NCBI GenBank assembly: GCA_905236325.1
Contig: CAJOPJ010000008.1
Coordinates: 1-5,693 of the forward strand
Direction: 5' to 3'
DNA: 5,693 nt
Source: an uncultured Selenomonadaceae bacterium
GTDB lineage: Bacteria; Bacillota; Negativicutes; Selenomonadales; Selenomonadaceae
Positions within the stretch are counted from its first letter, which is position 1. Every line of letters starts with the position of its first letter. Positions 1-5,693 of the stretch are shown here, piece after piece. The position numbers and the translations under genes are program-made. The notes beneath the pieces are model-generated. The model made no database searches and had not been told where the DNA came from. It saw only the letters and a program-made list of their open reading frames with translations.

Positions 1-146
1 ACGCAAATGTTTTGGCAATGGGCGGCAGAGTTTTGGGATTTGGTCCGGCAAGTGAAATTGTTCGCGCTTGGATTGAAACTGATTTTTCCGGCGACGAAAG
101 ACATTTAAGGCGCATTGAAAAAATTTCTGCGCTGGAAAATAAATAA
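1..146 (+). CDS. rpiB: Ribose-5-phosphate isomerase B, C-terminal fragment (5' end outside window)
   Basis: Reading from base 3 to the TAA at 144-146 gives the last 47 residues of an RpiB/LacA-family sugar-phosphate isomerase. It begins ANVLAMGGRVLGFGPASEIV and continues with RAWIETDF, then RHLRRIEKI. The family's C-terminus typically has an NVLxLGxRVxG segment followed by an AWL helix and a GGRHxxRxxKI tail, and this fragment matches at the same spacing. RpiB interconverts ribose-5-phosphate and ribulose-5-phosphate in the cytoplasmic non-oxidative pentose phosphate pathway. The usual GGRH is GDERH here, a mild variation. The catalytic N-terminal part lies outside the window, so activity cannot be judged. 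LacA-type galactose-6-phosphate isomerase is the alternative, but the R-H-x-x-R tail favours RpiB. A hairpin terminator starts a few bases after the stop. Confidence 0.88.
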   Translation, partial: ANVLAMGGRVLGFGPASEIVRAWIETDFSGDERHLRRIEKISALENK

Positions 147-186
147 AAAAATTCCTCCGACAAATTTTTCTGCCGGAGTTTTTTTT
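145..186. terminator. Bidirectional intrinsic terminator between rpiB and the DUF116 gene
   Basis: The stem arms are CTCCGACA (155-162) and TGCCGGAG (171-178), with an 8-nt loop. Eight T (179-186) follow on the plus strand. Seven A (145-151) precede it and form the U-tract for minus-strand transcripts. The only imperfection is an A-C mismatch (160/173) in plus-strand RNA, which becomes a G-U wobble in minus-strand RNA. The hairpin should therefore be somewhat stronger for the DUF116 transcript. The last two plus-strand T bases overlap the DUF116 stop codon (185-187). Confidence 0.85.
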
Positions 187-967
187 ATTCAATAATTTGT
201 TGCAAAGTTTTTTTGACTTCGTCCATATCGACTTTTGTATTATAACAAGGACCGTTCGGGCGAATATTTAAAACTCCGACGGCAGGCAGCGGATAAACAT
301 CTTGAATACCGCTCATTAAATCGCGTTCGCAAGCAATGGCTAAAACTGCTTGCGGACGATTTTTTTTCACAATTTGCCGCGCCAAAGTTCCGCCCGTCGC
401 CACAAAAAAAATAAATCCCATTTCTTCAGAAAGTTTTACCAAGTCGCTTATGTTGCACTTTCCACATCTTTTACAATTATTCGGATCGCGTGTAATTTTA
501 TGCGGACAACTTGCCAACTGTAAGCAATGCGGCGTTATTACCAATAATTTTTTTGCAGGAACTTTTATTTTGCTTTTGAAAAAAATTAAATTGCTCACCG
601 CAATAAATGACGCTTCAATTTGGCGACGCTTAAATCCAAAAATTTTTCCGACTTTCACAGCCGCCGGAAATAAAAATTTTATTATCGCAAAACTGTATCT
701 GTGAAATAATTTCAGCGACGGCAAGCCTTTTATTGCAAAAATCATGTTGAAAATTGTGCCGAATGAAAATGTCGAAATAAAAATAAAAAACGCCCCGACT
801 ATCGCAGGTAAATATTTAAAAATATTTTCCAAGCCAAGATATGCAATTTTCCACACGCCGAAAAGTCCCAGTGCAATTAAAAATTCAGTCGCAAGTAAAA
901 GCCCAAGAAACAATCTTTTTTTAGGACGCAATGTTGGCAATGCTTTTAACAATTTTATCACCTTCAT
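185..967 (-). CDS. DUF116 domain membrane protein with cysteine-rich cytosolic domain
   Basis: This 260-residue protein is recognised as DUF116 from its C-terminal signature. A PHCLQ..CPHK segment (146-156) is followed by NCKRCGKC (164-171), VATGGTLAR (189-197), ACERDLMSGIQDVYPLP (212-228) and RPNGPCYNT (236-244). Seven cysteines (148, 154, 165, 168, 171, 213, 241) all lie in these motifs. Their clustering suggests bound metal or an Fe-S cluster, but that is inference; no biochemical role is established for the family as far as I know. The N-terminal half is hydrophobic, with likely membrane helices at about 18-38 and 52-77 and a third hydrophobic stretch near 91-103. This points to a membrane-anchored protein with the cysteine domain at the cytoplasmic face. 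The ATG at 967 is the only good start: an in-frame stop lies three codons upstream. No strong Shine-Dalgarno sequence precedes it, only AAAGA. The gene is transcribed alone, divergent from addA. Confidence 0.87.
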   Translation of the reverse strand: MKVIKLLKALPTLRPKKRLFLGLLLATEFLIALGLFGVWKIAYLGLENIFKYLPAIVGAFFIFISTFSFGTIFNMIFAIKGLPSLKLFHRYSFAIIKFLFPAAVKVGKIFGFKRRQIEASFIAVSNLIFFKSKIKVPAKKLLVITPHCLQLASCPHKITRDPNNCKRCGKCNISDLVKLSEEMGFIFFVATGGTLARQIVKKNRPQAVLAIACERDLMSGIQDVYPLPAVGVLNIRPNGPCYNTKVDMDEVKKTLQQIIE

Positions 968-981
968 AAATCTTTAAATAA

Positions 982-1010
982 ATTTTATCACAGAAAATTT
1001 TTCCTGCAAA
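982..1010 (-). promoter_or_regulatory. Candidate promoter for the DUF116 gene
   Basis: Read on the minus strand, TTTGCA (1010-1005) lies 17 bp upstream of TAAAAT (987-982). The -10 is preceded by TG at 990-989 with one base between, an extended -10 arrangement. The expected transcription start near 975 would leave a leader of only about 8 nt before the ATG at 967, consistent with the lack of a good ribosome binding site. In DNA this AT-rich such matches arise easily by chance, so confidence is moderate. Confidence 0.45.
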
Positions 1011-1021
1011 TAAAAAATTAT

Positions 1022-1050
1022 TTCGGTGTGAATCAATTTTTTGTTATAAT
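1022..1050 (+). promoter_or_regulatory. Extended -10 promoter for addA-rlmB
   Basis: A perfect TATAAT (1045-1050) preceded by TG at 1042-1043 forms an extended -10 element. The 17-bp-spaced -35 position (1022-1027, TTCGGT) is a poor match, as is common when an extended -10 is present. Transcription should begin near 1056-1058, inside a run of eight A (1053-1060), about 8-10 nt before the GAGGTG ribosome binding site. The promoter sits inside the longer open frame that begins at GTG 1028, which argues against that upstream start. Confidence 0.72.
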
Positions 1051-1065
1051 GCAAAAAAAACTTGT

Positions 1066-1071
1066 GAGGTG
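1066..1071 (+). promoter_or_regulatory. Ribosome binding site fixing the addA start
   Basis: GAGGTG lies 10 nt before the ATG at 1082 and is a strong match to the anti-Shine-Dalgarno sequence. It selects ATG 1082 over the GTG at 1028 and the ATG at 1049, neither of which is preceded by such a motif. Confidence 0.85.
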
Positions 1072-1081
1072 TAAAATTTTT

Positions 1082-4000
1082 ATGAAATTTACTGACCAAC
1101 AACAAAAAGCTGTTGACAGTCGCAATAAAAATTTGCTTGTTGCGGCGGCTGCCGGTTCGGGAAAAACTGCAGTTTTGGTTGAAAGAATTGTAAATTTGGC
1201 AATCAATGATAATTGCGATGTTGATAAAATGTTGATTGTGACTTTTACAAACGCCGCCGCGCAAGAAATGCGTACGCGCATACAAAAAAATTTTTCCAAG
1301 CGCATGGAAACTGAAACCGACTCAACAATTTTGGCAAAATTGGAGCGTCAATCTGTCTTGCTTAGTGGCGCGTCGATTATGACTTTTCATGCGTTTTGTT
1401 TGTCTGTAATAAAACAGCATTTTAACAAAATAGATTTAGATCCAAAATTTCGCGAAGGCAATGAACATGAACTTGGCATTTTAAGGCAGGAAGTTATTGA
1501 AAAGCTTTTTGAAGAAAAATATCAAAATTCGGACGCTGAATTTAATAAATTTGCTGACGGTTTTGGCGGAACTGCAAAAGGCGATTCCAATTTGCACGAT
1601 TTAATTTTAAATTTGCATAATTTTGCGCAAAGCAGACCATATCCTGAAATTTGGCTTAAAAATTGCATTGAAAATTATCAAAATCCCGACGCTTGGATTA
1701 AAAAAATTATCAATATTGCTAAAAAAAATGCGCAAGAAATTATAAATTTAGCATTTGATGACGCAATTAAAATAAAAAATTTAATCTCGGCGCAATTTAT
1801 AACCGACAAAAAAATTCTAAATTCTTGGAATAAATATGTCGAAATTTTGGAGCCGGAAATAAAATTTTTTGAAAAATTGAAGTCTGTTGAGGAAAATTGG
1901 GACGAAATTTATAAAATAATTTTACCGAAATTTAATTTTAAAACCTATCCAAAAAATAAATTAGATGATAATTTACAGACAATACGCGATGAAATGAAAA
2001 TTTATCGCGATGATTATAAAGTTCAGCTTGAAAACTTGCAAAAAATTATTACGCTTCCAAAATCCGAAATTCGCGCCGAAGTTACAGAAATTTTGCCGAT
2101 TGTGCGTTGGCTTGCCGAACTTATCATTGATTTTGATAAAAATTTTTCAGCTGCAAAACGCGAACGCGGCATTATTGATTTTGGCGACATGGAGCATCTT
2201 GCGCTAAAAATTTTTAATTCAGACAAAAATGTTGCAAAAATGTATCGCGATAAATTTAAAGTCATTATGGTCGATGAATATCAAGATACAAACGATGTGC
2301 AAGAAGAAATTATCAGCAAAATTGTGCGCGAAAATAATTTTTTTGCAGTCGGCGATGTTAAGCAGTCAATTTATAAATTTCGCAACGCCGCGCCTGAAAA
2401 TTTTTTGCAAAAATACAAAAACTATCCGCAAATTGAAAATGCAGAACGCATTGATTTAAGCAAAAATTTCCGTTCACGCCGCGAAATTGTCGATTCAATC
2501 AATATAATTTTTAAAAATTTAATGACTGAAGACGCTATGGAAATTGATTACAACGCCGACGCTGAATTAAATTTCGGCGCAGATTTTTATATTCCTGAAA
2601 AAAATTCCTTCGCAAATGAAAAAACTGAGCTGATTATTATCAAAAATAATCAAAAAAATGCAAATAATATTGAAGATAATGAAGAAAATTTAACTTCGCT
2701 GGAAAAAGAAGCGCAATTTATTGCAAATAAAATAACAGAAATTAAAAAATCGCACAAAAAAATATTTGACGGCGAAAATTATCGCGAAATTGAATATAAA
2801 GATATTGTAATTTTATTGCGTTCTGCGGACGGAAAAGGCAATAAAATTGTTGATATTTTGCACGAAAATAATATTCTTGCCTACACCGAAGATAAAGGCG
2901 GCTATTTCAATGCAAAAGAAATTCAAACAATGCTTAGTTTGTTGAGTATTTTAGACAATGTTCAGCAAGATATTCCGCTCGCCGCAGTTATGTTAAGTCC
3001 GATTGGCGGATTTAGTGCCGAAGATTTGGCTGAATTGCGGCTGATTGACAGAAAAACAGATTTATTTACGCTAATTTTTTTAAAAGCCGGCACAGAAAAT
3101 GATAATTTAGCCAAAAAATGCAAAAATTTTTTAACTAAAATAAATAATTGGCGCGAAATTGCAAAAAAAATCAGCGTTCCGGAACTTTTGACAACAATTT
3201 ATCGCGAAAGCGGCTTTTATGATTATTTTAATAACGCTGCCGGAAAAATTCCACAAGCAAATTTACGCATTTTAATTGACAGAGCGGCTGAATTTGAATC
3301 AACAAATTTTCGCGGTTTGAGCCGATTTATTCAATTTATAAAAAAAATTCGCGATCTTGGCAGTGATTTGTCAGCCGCAAAAACTCTCGGCGAAAATGAA
3401 AATGTTGTGCGCGTTATGACAATTCACAAAAGCAAAGGTCTTGAATTTCCTGTGGTTTTTGTCATGCAACTCGGTTCAAAATTTAATTTGCAGGACAATT
3501 ACAAGGCGGTTATTGCGCACAGAACACTTGGTATTGGCACTTGCAAAATTGTTGAAAATAATTTCGGAATTAAGCGCATTTCGACTTTCACGCGCAAAAT
3601 TATTGAACAGCAAATGCAGCTGGAAAGTTTGGCTGAGGAACTTAGAATTTTGTATGTTGCTTTGACTCGTGCGCAGGAAAAATTATTTTTAATTGGCAGT
3701 GCAAAAAATATTATTGAGCCGATTGAGGAAAATTTTTCGACAAATAAATTGCAAAGTGTTAAAAATGCTCTGACTTGGCTGATGATGATTCAATTAAAAG
3801 CTGAAAAATTTATTGATTATCAAATTATTGACGACGCAGAAATAAAAAAATCCGAAAAATTGATAATTGATGACGCTGAAAATGCAAAAAAATCAACTGA
3901 ATTACCAATATATTCAGCTGAAAAAATAAATTTACCGGCAAAAATTTCTGTAACTGAACTAAAAAAACGCTTGTCCGATGAAGAAAATATTTCAGAAGAA

Positions 4001-4570
4001 CTGTTTCCACAAAAAAAATTTATTTACAAAAGACCAAAATTTATTCAGGAAAAATCGCTAACCGGCGCGGAATTTGGAACTTTAATGCATAGCGTAATGC
4101 AAAATTTGGATTTAAAACAAAAATTGGACGCAAAAAATATTTCGGCGCAAATTGATTTTATGATTGGCAAAGATTTTTTCACGCCTGAACAGGGCAAAAT
4201 TTTAAAAACAAAATCGGCAAATATTGAAAAATTTTTCTCAAGCGCAATAGGTAAAAAAATATTAACTGCGCAAAAAATTTATCGTGAATTGCCATTTAAT
4301 CAACTGATTGACGCGCAAATTTTATCAGTCCGCGACGAAAAAATTTTTATTCAAGGCATAATTGATTTAATTTTTCAAGATTCTGCAGGAAATTGGATTT
4401 TGATTGATTACAAAACCGACAAAAATAATTCCGACGCGCATTTTCGACAAATTTATCATGAACAAATTAAATTTTATGTTGGCGCAATGGAACAACTTTT
4501 GCAAATTAAAATTCAAAAAAAATATTTATATCTGTTAAATTCTGACAGATTTATTGAAATTGAGGTGTAA
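1082..4570 (+). CDS. addA: ATP-dependent helicase/nuclease subunit A (AddA)
   Basis: This 1162-residue UvrD-like superfamily 1A helicase has a C-terminal PD-(D/E)XK nuclease; B. subtilis AddA is about 1230 residues. With AddB it resects double-strand breaks to load RecA. Visible motifs, numbered from ATG 1082: Q-motif FTDQQ (3-7), Walker A AAAAGSGKTA (21-30), motif Ia TFTNAAAQEM (54-63), Walker B VDEYQD (397-402), motif III GDVKQSIYKFR (424-434), motif IV NFRSR (462-466), motif V TIHKSKGLEFP (780-790) and motif VI LYVALTRAQEKL (857-868). The nuclease domain has GTLMH (999-1003), GIIDLIF (1092-1098), DYKTD (1109-1113) and a downstream Q-x3-Y (1128-1132). It has no cysteines, as expected for AddA; the Fe-S cluster nuclease belongs to AddB. 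All key residues are present, so both activities should be intact. An imperfect peptide repeat lies between the helicase and nuclease domains. No addB precedes it. The next gene, rlmB, starts 6 bp downstream. Confidence 0.95.
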   Translation: MKFTDQQQKAVDSRNKNLLVAAAAGSGKTAVLVERIVNLAINDNCDVDKMLIVTFTNAAAQEMRTRIQKNFSKRMETETDSTILAKLERQSVLLSGASIMTFHAFCLSVIKQHFNKIDLDPKFREGNEHELGILRQEVIEKLFEEKYQNSDAEFNKFADGFGGTAKGDSNLHDLILNLHNFAQSRPYPEIWLKNCIENYQNPDAWIKKIINIAKKNAQEIINLAFDDAIKIKNLISAQFITDKKILNSWNKYVEILEPEIKFFEKLKSVEENWDEIYKIILPKFNFKTYPKNKLDDNLQTIRDEMKIYRDDYKVQLENLQKIITLPKSEIRAEVTEILPIVRWLAELIIDFDKNFSAAKRERGIIDFGDMEHLALKIFNSDKNVAKMYRDKFKVIMVDEYQDTNDVQEEIISKIVRENNFFAVGDVKQSIYKFRNAAPENFLQKYKNYPQIENAERIDLSKNFRSRREIVDSINIIFKNLMTEDAMEIDYNADAELNFGADFYIPEKNSFANEKTELIIIKNNQKNANNIEDNEENLTSLEKEAQFIANKITEIKKSHKKIFDGENYREIEYKDIVILLRSADGKGNKIVDILHENNILAYTEDKGGYFNAKEIQTMLSLLSILDNVQQDIPLAAVMLSPIGGFSAEDLAELRLIDRKTDLFTLIFLKAGTENDNLAKKCKNFLTKINNWREIAKKISVPELLTTIYRESGFYDYFNNAAGKIPQANLRILIDRAAEFESTNFRGLSRFIQFIKKIRDLGSDLSAAKTLGENENVVRVMTIHKSKGLEFPVVFVMQLGSKFNLQDNYKAVIAHRTLGIGTCKIVENNFGIKRISTFTRKIIEQQMQLESLAEELRILYVALTRAQEKLFLIGSAKNIIEPIEENFSTNKLQSVKNALTWLMMIQLKAEKFIDYQIIDDAEIKKSEKLIIDDAENAKKSTELPIYSAEKINLPAKISVTELKKRLSDEENISEELFPQKKFIYKRPKFIQEKSLTGAEFGTLMHSVMQNLDLKQKLDAKNISAQIDFMIGKDFFTPEQGKILKTKSANIEKFFSSAIGKKILTAQKIYRELPFNQLIDAQILSVRDEKIFIQGIIDLIFQDSAGNWILIDYKTDKNNSDAHFRQIYHEQIKFYVGAMEQLLQIKIQKKYLYLLNSDRFIEIEV
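3824..3904 (+). repeat. Imperfect tandem repeat in the addA helicase-nuclease linker
   Basis: Two adjacent in-frame units of 39 and 42 bases (3824-3862 and 3863-3904) encode IIDDAEIKKSEKL and IIDDAENAKKSTEL, residues 915-927 and 928-941 of AddA. The DNA copies have diverged mainly at codon third positions, and the second has one extra codon. The segment lies between helicase motif VI and the nuclease domain and is highly charged, suggesting a flexible linker that grew by local duplication. Confidence 0.65.
4562..4567 (+). promoter_or_regulatory. rlmB ribosome binding site embedded in the addA C-terminal codons
   Basis: GAGGTG here is both the last two sense codons of addA (Glu-Val) and the Shine-Dalgarno sequence of rlmB, 9 nt before the ATG at 4577. 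Ribosomes finishing addA therefore clear this site, so translational coupling is likely. The 16 bases 4561-4576 are identical to those before the addA start (1065-1080). Confidence 0.82.
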
Positions 4571-4576
4571 AATTTT

Positions 4577-5308
4577 ATGGAAAATTTAATTTTTGGCAGA
4601 AATTCTGTAATTGAGGCAATAAAGGCAGGGCGAAGTATAAATAAAATTTATTTGTTGGACGGCGGCGACAATTCAATAAAAAAAATTTTTGCGCTTGCAA
4701 AGGAAAATAAAATTGTCGTGGAATTTGTAAGTCGTGCAAAATTGGACAAAATTTGCACTGAAAAAAATCATCAAGGCGTGGTAGCTCAAGCCGCTGCAGT
4801 TCAATATTCAACGCTGGAAGAAATTTTAAATTTTGTGGCAGAAAAAAATCAGCAACCATTTTTAATTTTGCTTGATGAACTTGAAGATCCGCACAATTTC
4901 GGCGCAATTTTGCGAACTGCCGATGCAGTCGGCGTGCACGGCGTAATAATTCCAAAGCGTCGGAGCGTGCAATTAAATTCTACAGTTGCGAAAATTTCAG
5001 TCGGCGCAGTCGAATATGTCAAGGTCGCGCAAGTTACAAATGTTGCCGAAACTTTAAAAAAATTGCGCGAACTGGATTTAAAAATTGTCGGCAGTGATAT
5101 TTCAGCTGAAAAAAATTTTACTGAATCAGATTTGACAGGCGGAATTGTTTTGATAATTGGCAACGAAGGCAAAGGTATGCGTCGATTGACGCGCGAAAAT
5201 TGTGATTTGCTGGTAAAAATTCCAATGTGCGGTAAAATAAATTCACTCAATGCCTCAGTTGCCGGCGCAGTTTTGATGTATGAAATTTTTCGCCAACGCA
5301 ATTTATAA
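4577..5308 (+). CDS. rlmB: 23S rRNA 2'-O-ribose methyltransferase, RlmB/TrmH family
   Basis: This 243-residue SPOUT-class methyltransferase transfers a methyl group from S-adenosylmethionine to a ribose 2'-hydroxyl. The N-terminal substrate-binding domain (about 3-75) begins FGRNSVIEAI and ends NHQGVVAQ, both typical of RlmB/YacO. The catalytic domain has all three family motifs. Motif 1 is NFGAILRTADAVG (107-119) with the likely catalytic Arg113. Motif 2 is IGNEGKGM (194-201). Motif 3 is IPMCGKINSLNASVA (215-229), part of the trefoil knot that binds the cofactor. Length is normal for RlmB. E. coli RlmB makes Gm2251 in the 23S rRNA peptidyl-transferase loop, and the same target is inferred here; a related TrmH-family rRNA or tRNA specificity cannot be excluded. 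The gene is the second in the operon after addA. In many Bacillota the homologue sits instead near cysS and mrnC. A terminator follows directly. Confidence 0.92.
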   Translation: MENLIFGRNSVIEAIKAGRSINKIYLLDGGDNSIKKIFALAKENKIVVEFVSRAKLDKICTEKNHQGVVAQAAAVQYSTLEEILNFVAEKNQQPFLILLDELEDPHNFGAILRTADAVGVHGVIIPKRRSVQLNSTVAKISVGAVEYVKVAQVTNVAETLKKLRELDLKIVGSDISAEKNFTESDLTGGIVLIIGNEGKGMRRLTRENCDLLVKIPMCGKINSLNASVAGAVLMYEIFRQRNL

Positions 5309-5345
5309 AAAAAATTTCCTCCACAGCGGAGGATTTTTTATTTTT
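5307..5345. terminator. Bidirectional intrinsic terminator between rlmB and the HPr-like gene
   Basis: TCCTCC (5317-5322) pairs perfectly with GGAGGA (5328-5333) around a 5-nt loop. T6-A-T5 (5334-5345) follows on the plus strand. Eight A (5307-5314) lie on the other side and give the U-tract for minus-strand transcripts, offset from the stem by three bases. It therefore looks stronger for rlmB than for the minus-strand gene. The rlmB stop (5306-5308) and the HPr-like gene's stop (5338-5340) both fall at or inside its flanking tracts. Confidence 0.85.
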
Positions 5346-5693
5346 GAACACCGGTTTTCATCAATTCCAAGAAAGTTTCCATTGCAGAATCAGCGTCTAC
5401 GCCGTCGGCAGTAATTGTCATGCGCTGACCATTGCCAAAACCACGCGCTTTTATCAGTTCAACGCTTTTTGCGTCCATAGTTTTTCCGTCGAATCGCAAA
5501 GTTATTCTGGATTTAAAACGCAGGGCAGTTTGCGTAATTATTGTTGCCGGAACAAAATTTGCCAAGACAGTGATATCTTTTATATTGCGTTTTGTAGGTT
5601 TAGGTTCAGGCTTTTTTGCAACAAGATTTTCAGCTGCTTTAAGTGCGGCGGCTGCTGTTGCTGCTGCGACGGCGGCTTTTTTTTGTTTTGAAC
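5338..5693 (-). CDS. HPr-like domain protein lacking the active-site histidine; N-terminus outside window
   Basis: The minus-strand frame is open from the window edge to the TAA at 5338-5340, giving 117 visible residues. No ATG or GTG start is seen; the only in-frame TTG (5563-5565) is inside the domain. Residues 1-35 are low-complexity: Ala-rich (6-16), then Lys/Pro-rich (KKPEPKPTKR, 26-35), resembling a flexible linker. Residues 37-117 align without gaps over the core to B. subtilis HPr. QTA at 54-56, DGK at 68-70, DAKS at 73-76 and a TADG near 94-97 all fall in register. HPr normally relays phosphate from enzyme I to sugar permeases through His15 in a GLHARPA motif. Here the equivalent reads LANFVPA: Asn replaces His15 and Val replaces Arg17, so it cannot act as a normal phosphocarrier. 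Ser76 aligns with regulatory Ser46, the HPr kinase target, as in the Bacillus paralogue Crh. A regulatory or scaffolding role is inferred; what lies upstream of the linker is unknown. Confidence 0.8.
   Translation of the reverse strand, partial: SKQKKAAVAAATAAAALKAAENLVAKKPEPKPTKRNIKDITVLANFVPATIITQTALRFKSRITLRFDGKTMDAKSVELIKARGFGNGQRMTITADGVDADSAMETFLELMKTGVQK

Noticed and set aside
336..977. Plus-strand open frames at 336-704 and 744-977
   Set aside because: Both are antisense to the DUF116 gene, lack ribosome binding sites and show no recognisable protein features.
1028..1081. N-terminal extension of AddA by 18 residues from a GTG start at 1028 (or from the ATG at 1049)
   Set aside because: The extension contains the extended -10 promoter and the GAGGTG site, and AddA-family proteins start close to the FTxxQ motif, which is matched by ATG 1082.
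974..1305. Minus-strand open frames crossing the intergenic region and the start of addA
   Set aside because: They are antisense to the conserved Walker A region of addA and to its promoter, have no Shine-Dalgarno sequence, and look like AT-rich noise.
4575..5301. Minus-strand open frames of 126 and 150 residues opposite rlmB
   Set aside because: They lie entirely under a well-supported methyltransferase gene and have no family signature.
5338..5565. A stand-alone 75-residue HPr-like gene starting at TTG 5563-5565
   Set aside because: That start would remove the first beta strand of the HPr fold (around IKDITV), and the frame stays open upstream with sensible protein sequence to the window edge.
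5641..5676. Apparent GCT/GCN trinucleotide microsatellite
   Set aside because: The units are degenerate and coincide with an in-frame Ala run in the HPr-like protein, so it is better described as a coding linker than as a DNA repeat element.
5344..5691. Plus-strand open frame of 115 residues
   Set aside because: It is antisense to the HPr-like gene; its Cys-rich stretch is just the reverse complement of the Ala codon run, and it resembles no family.
1..5693. CRISPR array, tRNA, insertion sequence or phage remnants
   Set aside because: No regularly spaced repeats, cloverleaf-like segments, transposase motifs or long terminal inverted repeats were seen, and almost all sequence is accounted for by five genes and their control sites.

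Overview
This is a strongly AT-rich, gene-dense bacterial window holding five protein genes, two of them cut by the window edges. The gene set (AddA-type rather than RecBCD-type recombination helicase, a DUF116 membrane protein, an HPr-domain protein retaining the regulatory serine), the GAGGTG-type ribosome binding sites and the A/T-rich codon use suggest an anaerobic low-GC Bacillota (Firmicutes) organism, possibly of the Negativicutes. The class is an inference; no rRNA or other strong phylogenetic marker is present.

Layout. Bases 1-146 (+) are the C-terminal end of ribose-5-phosphate isomerase B. It converges, across a bidirectional hairpin terminator, on a minus-strand gene for a DUF116 membrane protein with a cysteine-rich soluble domain (185-967). 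A 114-bp divergent intergenic region (968-1081) carries a candidate promoter facing each way. The one facing right has a clear extended -10 element and drives addA (1082-4570), the helicase-nuclease subunit A of the AddAB double-strand-break repair enzyme. The next gene, rlmB (4577-5308), a SPOUT/TrmH-family 2'-O-ribose rRNA methyltransferase, begins 6 bp after addA, and its Shine-Dalgarno sequence is made from the last two addA codons. A second convergent hairpin terminator (about 5307-5345) separates rlmB from a minus-strand gene (5338 to the window edge). That gene ends in an HPr-like domain lacking the phosphocarrier histidine, preceded by an Ala/Lys/Pro-rich linker.

How the genes fit together. 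addA and rlmB form a two-gene operon, probably translationally coupled, although their functions (DNA repair, ribosome modification) are unrelated. addB is not next to addA in this window. The other three genes are separate transcription units. No mobile element, CRISPR array, tRNA, rRNA or riboswitch was found. Most of the window is ordinary housekeeping DNA. The item most worth a second look is the tethered, histidine-less HPr-like domain at the right edge.
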